Assembly (NCBI GenBank): GCA_964519585.1
Contig: CAZFIO010000060.1
Location: 1 to 12,011 of the forward strand
Direction: 5' to 3'
Source: CAZFIO01 sp964519585
Lineage (GTDB): Bacteria; Bacillota; Clostridia; Tissierellales; Tissierellaceae
Length of the DNA stretch: 12,011 nucleotides
Shown: in pieces, positions 6,664 to 12,011 of the stretch
Layout of the letters: each line of letters starts with the position of its first letter
Position numbering within the stretch: position 1 is the first letter of the stretch
The notes under the pieces: generated by a model
What the model was told of the DNA's origin: nothing
The model's input: the letters and a program-made list of their open reading frames with translations, nothing else
Databases searched by the model: none
Made by a program: the position numbers and the translations under genes

Positions 6664-6710
6664 ACACAAACATGGGGACGACACAAACATGGGGACGGTT
6701 CTCTGTTTGA
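6664..6710. repeat. REP hairpin with a partial tandem copy
   Basis: A 17-bp unit, ACACAAACATGGGGACG, occurs twice head to tail (6664-6680 and 6681-6697). The second runs into a full REP (6683-6710) that matches the copy at 7353-7380 in 27 of 28 positions. The full copy folds by pairing CAAACA with TGTTTG around the GGGGACGGTTCT core. Confidence 0.8.
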
Positions 6711-6787
6711 GAATATTTCATTGATAAGATTATTCTGCTAGAAATAAAGGAATATCAGAAAAACTAGATAATACAATTCAATTATGA

Positions 6788-6801
6788 CACCCATTTGGGT
6801 G
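6788..6801 (+). repeat. Short hairpin just upstream of a Shine-Dalgarno
   Basis: CACCC (6788-6792) pairs with GGGTG (6797-6801) around ATTT, 5 nt before the AAAGGAG site of the third lipoprotein gene. It might influence translation, or be chance. Confidence 0.35.
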
Positions 6802-6818
6802 GCGGAAAGGAGTTTATT

Positions 6819-7352
6819 ATGAAACTAGCCAAGACTTTATTGCTTTTTATAGCGACTTTTGCAATGCTATTTACCGGTTGTACAAATCCATCAACATCAG
6901 TCATACCAGAGCCACCTGATCCTACTGTTTCCGGGATGGAAGCACCTCCAACCCCTAGGGAACCCACCAGTCCAAGAAGAGTAAAAGTAGAAATAAGCGT
7001 TGATTTTATGAGGGAAGAATTTTTAGGCAAATACGCTTCTTATGAAGAATTTATTGAATTTGATGATGACGGCTATCAAAAGATTGTTATCACAACAAAT
7101 GTGGCAGTAAAGGATTTTAAGTTTATTGAAATCGGATATGAAGAGAAGGAAACAAGTGTTGTGTTTTCAGAAAATAAAGTATTGTATTTGCTGGAGGAAT
7201 TGATGCCTGAAAAACCCTTCATTGTAACCTGGATGGAGCAGGGAGCAATTCCCCATAGAGGAATCTCTTTTATAGATGAAACCAATACGACAAGATGGTT
7301 TTATATTGCCACCAGTGGTGAAGATGGTTCACCCCTCCTGGTAGAATTCTAA
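6819..7352 (+). CDS. Putative lipoprotein with Pro-rich linker (177 aa)
   Basis: Predicted membrane-anchored lipoprotein. The start is the ATG at 6819, placed 6 nt after AAAGGAG (6806-6812); an earlier in-frame TTG at 6795 lacks a site. A basic start leads into a hydrophobic segment and lipobox FTGC with C21. Residues 24-54 form a Pro/Thr/Ser/Glu-rich linker, probably a flexible spacer across the wall. The rest is an acidic globular domain of about 120 residues with alternating strands (VKVEISVDFMREEFL, YQKIVITTNVAVKDF, FYIATSGEDGSPLLVEF) and no family I recognise. Its TAA stop ends one base before a REP hairpin. Full REP copies in direct orientation flank the gene (6683-6710 and 7353-7380), so recombination between them would delete it cleanly. 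Confidence 0.7.
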   Translation: MKLAKTLLLFIATFAMLFTGCTNPSTSVIPEPPDPTVSGMEAPPTPREPTSPRRVKVEISVDFMREEFLGKYASYEEFIEFDDDGYQKIVITTNVAVKDFKFIEIGYEEKETSVVFSENKVLYLLEELMPEKPFIVTWMEQGAIPHRGISFIDETNTTRWFYIATSGEDGSPLLVEF

Positions 7353-7380
7353 ACAAACAGGGGGACGGTTCTCTGTTTGA
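7353..7380. repeat. Left REP flanking the transposase gene
   Basis: Perfect 7-bp stem CAAACAG/CTGTTTG (7354-7360 with 7373-7379) around a 12-nt core GGGGACGGTTCT. It matches the inverted copy at 8193-8220 in 27 of 28 positions and starts one base after the preceding stop codon. Confidence 0.85.
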
Positions 7381-7405
7381 CAAGAGTTTAACCATGATAT
7401 ACTAT
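7377..7405 (+). promoter_or_regulatory. Possible transposase promoter using the REP edge as -35
   Basis: A perfect -35, TTGACA (7377-7382), is formed by the last bases of the REP plus two flanking bases. Possible -10 boxes are TACTAT (7400-7405, 17-bp spacing) or TATACT (7398-7403, 15 bp). The leader would be very short. Confidence 0.4.
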
Positions 7406-7422
7406 ATACTTGAGGTGATGAA

Positions 7423-8250
7423 ATGGCACGGACAAGTAGGCTAGAAAGTTCTACAGGTATTTATCATATAATGGTTAGGGGGATCAATAGGCAAAGTATA
7501 TTTATAGAAGAAAGAGACCATCTAAGATATATAGATAGTCTAAGGGAATGCCAGGAAAAGGTTGGGCTTGAAGTATACGCCTATTGTTTAATGGGAAACC
7601 ATCTCCATTTGTTAGTAAGGGAAGGTAGCGAAGATATTGGAAATACTATGAAAAGAATTGGGGTTAGCTATGTTTCTTGGTTCAATTGGCAATACGATAG
7701 AAGTGGGCACCTATTTCAAGGAAGATTTAAGTCAGAGCCAGTAGAGGATGACGGATATTTTCTAACTGTTTTAAGATACATACACCAAAATCCTCTAAAG
7801 GCAAATTTGGTAAGGGATATAGAAAGCTATAGGTGGTCCAGCTATAGTGAGTACTTAGATAAAGCTAGCTTAGTAAATACTGACTTTGGTTTGGATATAT
7901 TTTCAGGGACAAGGTCCAAGGCTATGGAAAGATTTATTGACTTTCATAATGAACTAAATGAGGATTCTTGCCTGGATATTAATGAAGACAATAAGACCTT
8001 GTCAGATAGAAATCTTATAGACCTAGTCTTGCAAAGATATAAGATTGATTTAATAAGTTTACAAAATGAAGAGAAGGAAGTTCAAGATGAGATACTGGGA
8101 TTTCTTATGGCTAAAGATGGGGTTTCCCTTAGGCAGTTGTCAAGGCTTACTGGTATGACAGTTCATAGGATATATAAGCTAGGGAAGGGGACTCAAACGG
8201 AGAACCGTCCCCCTGTTTGTCCCTATCTAGTAAAATATGGTATAATATAG
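7423..8250 (+). CDS. Y1 HUH transposase, REP-associated (RAYT-like)
   Basis: Single-strand DNA endonuclease/transposase of the IS200-like superfamily, in the branch that serves REP hairpins rather than an autonomous IS. The protein is 275 residues. The catalytic domain (1-140) starts with the typical MARTSRLESSTGIYHIMVRG strand and carries the HUH pair H60-L61-H62 in MGNHLHLL. It also has GHLFQGRFKSEPV (95-107) and the nucleophile Y119 in RYIHQNP. A C-terminal helical region has a helix-turn-helix (about 233-253, SLRQLSRLTGMTVHRIYKL), common in this branch. Residues 257-266 are encoded by the right REP itself, so the C-terminus is read through the repeat. All catalytic residues are intact. 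The start has GAGGTGATG just before the ATG. The stop lies inside the -10 box of the next operon. RAYTs are usually immobile single-copy genes that spread REPs; that role is inferred here. Confidence 0.92.
   Translation: MARTSRLESSTGIYHIMVRGINRQSIFIEERDHLRYIDSLRECQEKVGLEVYAYCLMGNHLHLLVREGSEDIGNTMKRIGVSYVSWFNWQYDRSGHLFQGRFKSEPVEDDGYFLTVLRYIHQNPLKANLVRDIESYRWSSYSEYLDKASLVNTDFGLDIFSGTRSKAMERFIDFHNELNEDSCLDINEDNKTLSDRNLIDLVLQRYKIDLISLQNEEKEVQDEILGFLMAKDGVSLRQLSRLTGMTVHRIYKLGKGTQTENRPPVCPYLVKYGII
8193..8220. repeat. Right REP (inverted) in the transposase C-terminus
   Basis: Inverse copy of the REP with core AGAACCGTCCCC. The stem CAAACGG/CTGTTTG keeps pairing through a G-T wobble. It overlaps codons 257-266 of the transposase. 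Confidence 0.85.
8217..8246 (+). promoter_or_regulatory. Extended -10 promoter of the sensory operon
   Basis: TATAAT (8241-8246) carries the extended -10 TG at 8238-8239. TTGTCC (8217-8222), 4 of 6 to consensus, lies 18 bp upstream and is partly made of the REP edge. The -10 overlaps the last codons of the transposase gene. Confidence 0.6.
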
Positions 8251-8281
8251 CCATAGCATTCCTTAAAGGGGAGGGGGACTG

Positions 8282-10000
8282 GTGAATGACTTCTTAGATA
8301 TTTCTCTTGATGAAGGACTTAAAAAGAAAAGTTACAATCCAAATATCCTTATTGTTTTAACGATTATACTGGCATTTTCCTTGAATCAGATTTCACAAAG
8401 GGTAGGCTCTATCTATATAAGTAGAGGGACTGCCATCCTAAGGAGCCTTATTTATTTTGGTCTTTTTATATCCTGGGGCCTGTCCATACGTAGACGGGTT
8501 ATGCAAAAACAGGTCAAGGCTTACTTGACTGTTATTGCCCTGCTTATGGTCTTATGGTTAGGATTTAGGAGTACTAAGTATTTTTTTGTCCTTGATGGTT
8601 CAAACTTCTTTAGGTACCTCTGGTATGGCTACTACATCCCGGAATTACTTATCATTCTTATGAGCTTATTTATAACCCTATCCTTGGGAAAACCTGAAGA
8701 TTATCGACTACCTAAGGCTACAGGCTTACTTTATCTACCTACTATATCTCTTATCATCCTAGTCCTTACCAACGACCTTCATGAACTGGTTTTTAAATTT
8801 GGGTCTGGTTCCCTACGAAATAATATAAGCTATAGCCATCAGATTGGTTTTTGGATTGTTTTTGCCTGGCTTATTATATGTGCTCTTACGGGCCTAATTG
8901 TAATGCTTACAAAAAGCAAGGTGCCTAGGTCTAATAAGATTATCTGGCTCCCATTTCTTCCTCTTTTAGCTGCTATTGTCTATACTTTTATTTATGTTTT
9001 TTGGTTTTCTCTTATAAGGGGTTTCGCCAACGATATGACCATAGTCCTATGTCTTTTAATTATCTCTATTTTTGAGTCCTGTATTTATTCGGGTCTTATT
9101 CGGACCAACAAACACTATAGTGAGCTTTTCTATGCTTCAAACCTTGCAGGCCTAATTCTTGACAAGGACTACCAGGTCCACTTCAAATCTTCTACAGCCA
9201 GGCTGCTGGATAAGGAAATCCTTCAAGCAGCAGAGAAGGGCTCTGTCTACCTTGATGAAAATACTCAGGTATCTAGCCTACCTATTACTGGAGGTCATAT
9301 GGTATGGTTGGAGGATATCTCTGAAATAAACCAAATTTTAGGAAAGTTAAAGGAAATAGGTGAGTCCCTACTAGAGGGCAATGAACTACTCCAGGCTGAG
9401 ATAGATTTAAAGGAGAGGCTGGTAACAGTTGAGGAAAAGGAAAGAATTTATTCAAGGATTCTGGAAGATATTGATCCTAAACTACAGATCATAGAAGATT
9501 TGCTCTTGGAGGAAGCTGACAAATCTATGAAGGATGAGGAAAAGTTAAAATGGTTTGGTATACTAGGAGTCTACATAAAACGTCGGGCCAACCTAATAAT
9601 CTTAAGTGAAGATTCCCCCAGTCTATATGGGAAGGAAATAGAGTATTGCTTCAGGGAATCCTTAGAATTTGTTTCCGAGTGCGGTATAGATACCTTCTTC
9701 CAAAGGCGATGTGAAAGTCCGGTGGCTACAAGACAGTGCCTTTTGATCTATGATATATTTCAGGAACTTCTTGAGCTGGGTCTGCCAAGTATGAAATCCC
9801 TCCTAGTCAACCTAAGGATTCTTAAGGGAGAGATTAGGTTAAAAATGGTTATGGGCCAGTTGGATGCGCCTATAGAACTTGCAGACCTTAAACACTTAGA
9901 AGAATTAGGGTCCTTAGGGGCCCTTGTAGAAGAGAAGTTTGAGGAAGATTCCTCCTATATTAGTATTGAGTTAGGAAGGATGGTGGTCCCCAATGCTTAG
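8282..10000 (+). CDS. Multi-TM sensor protein, probable pseudo-histidine kinase
   Basis: Membrane protein of 572 residues, probably the input partner of the kinase encoded next. About eight hydrophobic segments (near 22-37, 52-68, 78-95, 117-135, 148-164, 189-208, 221-242, 252-271) resemble N-terminal 7TM sensor modules. A PAS-like stretch (about 278-348, ELFYASNLAGLILDKDYQV to GGHMVWLEDIS) and a coiled coil (about 349-412) follow. The coil resembles a DHp helix, but where kinases have Leu-His-Asp it reads L394-E395-D396, so the phospho-acceptor His seems lost. The C-terminal 150 residues (EIEYCFRESLEF, YDIFQELLELGL) look like an ATPase fold without the N-box Asn and glycine boxes. The start is GTG at 8282 after a G-rich Shine-Dalgarno (8265-8277). 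The gene overlaps the kinase gene by 8 bp. The pseudokinase reading is inference. Confidence 0.75.
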   Translation: MNDFLDISLDEGLKKKSYNPNILIVLTIILAFSLNQISQRVGSIYISRGTAILRSLIYFGLFISWGLSIRRRVMQKQVKAYLTVIALLMVLWLGFRSTKYFFVLDGSNFFRYLWYGYYIPELLIILMSLFITLSLGKPEDYRLPKATGLLYLPTISLIILVLTNDLHELVFKFGSGSLRNNISYSHQIGFWIVFAWLIICALTGLIVMLTKSKVPRSNKIIWLPFLPLLAAIVYTFIYVFWFSLIRGFANDMTIVLCLLIISIFESCIYSGLIRTNKHYSELFYASNLAGLILDKDYQVHFKSSTARLLDKEILQAAEKGSVYLDENTQVSSLPITGGHMVWLEDISEINQILGKLKEIGESLLEGNELLQAEIDLKERLVTVEEKERIYSRILEDIDPKLQIIEDLLLEEADKSMKDEEKLKWFGILGVYIKRRANLIILSEDSPSLYGKEIEYCFRESLEFVSECGIDTFFQRRCESPVATRQCLLIYDIFQELLELGLPSMKSLLVNLRILKGEIRLKMVMGQLDAPIELADLKHLEELGSLGALVEEKFEEDSSYISIELGRMVVPNA

Positions 10001-11309
10001 TTATAGAGACCTGCATGAATACTATCAAATCCTTATTCCTTTTTTATTCCTAGCTTTGCTTATTATCAATGGGCATATTATGGCCTTTGCCTCCATAAGG
10101 ATTAAACACTGGGGCCTAAGTCTTAGGGCTTTTTTCACAATGTTGATATATTTTGTTCTTATAGTAATCTTTTCTAGTTTTACCTATGAGATAAATCATA
10201 ATTTAGATAATTATAGGCTAACAAAAGTCCTAGCTGACCTACCCCTATGGTCTTACCTGGCCCTTCTTATCCTTGGCTACTATAGGGCTATAGTGAAACT
10301 AAATCAGATAAGGGCCTATAAGGAAACCATAATTTCAAAAGCCTCTATCAAAGAGGGTATAGATAACCTTCATTTGGGTCTTTCCCTATCCTATCCCAAT
10401 GGGGTGGTTATACTAAGTAACTGGCAGATTGATAAACTTTGCCATAAGTTAACTGGGGAGGCCCTGCAAAATGCAGAAGTTTTCTGGAACAACTTGATTC
10501 AAGGAGAGCTAAGGGATGGAAGTCAGAGGTGGGGTCAATCATCTAAACCCAATATAAGTATGTCCAGTGGTAGGACCTGGAGTTTTTCCCGTAGAAATAT
10601 CCAGCTTGAGGATAAAGATATAGTAGAAATTATGGCAGTAGATACTAGCCATCTTAACTCCCTAAGGCTGGATCTAGAAAGGGATAATAAATCCTTGGAG
10701 GAAATGGCTGAAAGACTTAGACAATACAGCAGGGATGTAATAGAAATCAAGGCCAAGGAAGAAAGGTTTGCAGCAAAAATGAGGATCCACGATGAACTGG
10801 GCTATGCTATTTTAGCCATAAGACAGTTTTTCAGGAGGGAATTACCCTATAAGCAAGAGAATCCTAAAACAAGGGAAACAATAGACATATGGAGGAAAAA
10901 TACTTCTATTCTTAAGGGGGTTAGGCAGGAAGAAAAGGCTAGGGCTCTTGATAACTTTATTTCCACCGCTGAAGCTATAGGTATAGCTGTGGAAACCAGA
11001 GGAGACCTGCCAAGTGAAGATAAACTGATTAAACTAATTCTTCTTACAGCAGGAGAATGTTTAACCAATTCTGTCCGCCATGCCTATGCAACAGAGATTC
11101 AACTGGATATGGAGGAGGAGGCTGCTTTTTATAGGGTCAATTTTTCCAACAATGGTATATTACCAAGGACAGAAATTGTAGAAGGTGGGGGATTAACTAG
11201 CATTAGAAGCAGGGTCGAAGCTATAGGAGGTAGTATGGAGATAAGCCACAGACCTAGGTTTAACCTTATGCTTCTTCTACCTAAGAAAGGGGCTGAGGAG
11301 CTTGATTAG
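9993..11309 (+). CDS. Membrane sensor histidine kinase (HisKA_3-like)
   Basis: Inner-membrane histidine kinase that should autophosphorylate on H266 and pass phosphate to the response regulator encoded next. At 438 residues it has three N-terminal hydrophobic segments (about 11-33, 44-63, 84-100). A cytoplasmic region follows with a possible degenerate PAS (about 120-220) and a coiled coil (225-262). The NarL-type H-box is MRIHDELGYAI (263-273). An ATPase domain has N-box GECLTNSVRHA (354-364, N359) and the G-box GGGLTSIRSRVEAIGG (398-413). All core catalytic motifs are present, unlike the preceding protein. The ATG overlaps that gene's stop by 8 bp, and its own stop overlaps the regulator's TTG by 8 bp, so the three are translationally coupled. 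The signal sensed is unknown. Confidence 0.9.
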   Translation: MLSYRDLHEYYQILIPFLFLALLIINGHIMAFASIRIKHWGLSLRAFFTMLIYFVLIVIFSSFTYEINHNLDNYRLTKVLADLPLWSYLALLILGYYRAIVKLNQIRAYKETIISKASIKEGIDNLHLGLSLSYPNGVVILSNWQIDKLCHKLTGEALQNAEVFWNNLIQGELRDGSQRWGQSSKPNISMSSGRTWSFSRRNIQLEDKDIVEIMAVDTSHLNSLRLDLERDNKSLEEMAERLRQYSRDVIEIKAKEERFAAKMRIHDELGYAILAIRQFFRRELPYKQENPKTRETIDIWRKNTSILKGVRQEEKARALDNFISTAEAIGIAVETRGDLPSEDKLIKLILLTAGECLTNSVRHAYATEIQLDMEEEAAFYRVNFSNNGILPRTEIVEGGGLTSIRSRVEAIGGSMEISHRPRFNLMLLLPKKGAEELD

Positions 11310-11925
11310 GGTTTTAATCGTTGAAAATGATCCACTAGCAATTCAACTTTTTACCATGTTTTTGCAGAATCATCCCCGCTACAAGCTGGTCCATACCCTG
11401 GAGAGTGCCATATATGCTGAAGCCTACTGCTCAGCCAACCATGTGGATTTAATTCTTATGGACATATGTACTGACCTAGGGGCAAGTGGATTGGATGTGG
11501 CTGGAAAGATTAAAAAAAATATGCCAGAAATAAAGATCATAATCATAACTAGCCAACCTGAATGTGGCTTTATAGATAGGGCTAGGTTGGGCCAGATAGA
11601 TAGTTTTTGGTATAAGACTGTCAAGGAGCTGGAGATTTTGGAGATAATGGATAGGACTATGGCTGGAGAGTCAATCTATCCTGATAGCAGTCCAGAAATG
11701 TATATAGGCTTTGCCCTAAGTACGGAATTTACATCTAGGGAGCTGGATGTTCTAAGGGAGCTAACCAGCGGGGATACTAATGCTGAAATTGCAGAGAGAC
11801 TGGGCCTGTCGGCAATCACTGTAAGAAATCATATACAAAATATGTTAGAGAAAACTGGTTTTACCAGCCGCACAAGTTTAGCAGTGGCTGCTGGTAAGTC
11901 GGGGCTGGTAAATCTAGATTATTAA
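11302..11925 (+). CDS. LuxR/NarL-family response regulator
   Basis: DNA-binding response regulator of 207 residues, a normal length. The receiver domain (1-120) has acidic pocket residues E9, N10 and D11-equivalent spacing in VLIVENDP, phospho-acceptor D54 in ILMDICTD, T83 and K105 (FWYK). A LuxR-type helix-turn-helix occupies about 144-203 (TSRELDVLRELTSGDTNAEIAERLGLSA in two helices, then TVRNHIQNML as the recognition helix). The start is TTG at 11302 inside the kinase's last codons, with purine-rich AAAGGGG and GAGGAG before it. As the last gene of the operon it most likely receives phosphate from the H266 kinase. Note that the position after E9 is Asn rather than Asp. Its DNA targets cannot be inferred from this window. 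Confidence 0.93.
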   Translation: MIRVLIVENDPLAIQLFTMFLQNHPRYKLVHTLESAIYAEAYCSANHVDLILMDICTDLGASGLDVAGKIKKNMPEIKIIIITSQPECGFIDRARLGQIDSFWYKTVKELEILEIMDRTMAGESIYPDSSPEMYIGFALSTEFTSRELDVLRELTSGDTNAEIAERLGLSAITVRNHIQNMLEKTGFTSRTSLAVAAGKSGLVNLDY

Positions 11926-11960
11926 AATTTCCTCTTAAAAAGGGGAAATTTTTTTATTTT
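11925..11960 (+). terminator. Rho-independent terminator of the sensory operon
   Basis: AAATTTCCTCTT (11925-11936) pairs with AAGGGGAAATTT (11940-11951), with one G-T wobble, around AAA. A long T-rich run follows. The stem begins at the last base of the stop codon. Confidence 0.85.
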
Positions 11961-11990
11961 TTAATAGGAAAGTCCTACTTTCCTATTAAA
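11960..11990. repeat. Second perfect hairpin after the operon terminator
   Basis: TTTAATAGGAAAGT (11960-11973) and ACTTTCCTATTAAA (11977-11990) are exact reverse complements around CCT. No T-tract follows on either strand, so it is not a second terminator by sequence. Confidence 0.65.
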
Positions 11991-12011
11991 TAAAATTAGG
12001 CAACCAAGAAA

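Larger units (their letters stand above)
7353..8220 (+). mobile_element. REPtron-like unit: RAYT transposase between inverted REPs
   Basis: A Y1 HUH transposase gene lies between two REP hairpins in inverted orientation (27 of 28 identical). Related solo copies lie elsewhere in the window. This is the arrangement described for REP-associated tyrosine transposases. No tnpB is present and no target duplication is visible, as expected for HUH enzymes. Confidence 0.7.

Noticed and set aside
6664..6710. CRISPR array
   Set aside because: Only one tandem partial unit with no spacers and no cas genes nearby.
3693..7352. The three lipoprotein genes as a duplicated family
   Set aside because: After the signal peptides their sequences share no alignable segments that I can see; they differ in linker and domain pattern.
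7353..8220. Ordinary IS200/IS605 insertion sequence
   Set aside because: No TnpB, and the ends are inverted copies of one hairpin that also occurs alone elsewhere, with an extra C-terminal helix-turn-helix in the enzyme. This fits RAYT/REP better.

Overview
The window is AT-rich DNA with every supported gene on the + strand. It has strong purine-rich Shine-Dalgarno sites, TTG and GTG starts beside ATG, U-tract terminators, near-consensus sigma-A promoters and three Gram-positive-type lipoproteins. This fits a low-GC Firmicute, most likely an anaerobic clostridial lineage; I cannot name the species.

Layout. 1-1022: C-terminal part of a sodium:solute symporter, cut by the window edge, followed by a palindrome and a strong terminator. 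1275-3489: a two-gene operon of a carbon-nitrogen hydrolase (nitrilase superfamily, TTG start) and an AGCS alanine/glycine:cation symporter, ending in a terminator. 3693-4262: a lipoprotein gene with its own promoter. 4389-4412: a diverged REP-like hairpin. 4440-5978: an AbiEi/AbiEii type IV toxin-antitoxin operon bracketed by two copies of an approximately 46-bp repeat, then a terminator. 6246-7352: two more small lipoprotein genes. 7353-8220: a Y1 HUH (RAYT-like) transposase gene inside a near-perfect pair of inverted 28-nt REP hairpins, with another full REP copy and a partial copy upstream at 6664-6710. 8282-11925: a translationally coupled three-gene sensory operon (multi-TM pseudokinase-like protein, membrane histidine kinase, LuxR/NarL response regulator), closed by a terminator and a second hairpin.

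How it works together. The left third looks like amino acid or amide uptake and hydrolysis. The middle, about 3.7-8.2 kb, is accessory in character: lipoproteins of no clear function, a phage-defence type toxin-antitoxin pair and a REP/transposase system. The three ORFs next to full or partial REP copies (ending at 6662, 7352 and 8250) finish at or run into a REP. The outer edges of two REPs supply probable -35 boxes, one for the transposase and one for the sensory operon, so the repeat may have shaped local expression.

The points most worth following are the paired repeats around the AbiE module, the REP-bounded transposase with its scattered REP copies, and the sensor operon, in which the upstream protein seems to have Glu where a histidine kinase has its phospho-acceptor His. 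The only gene-free stretch over 300 bases is 5936-6245; it holds the second AbiE repeat, a terminator and a promoter.
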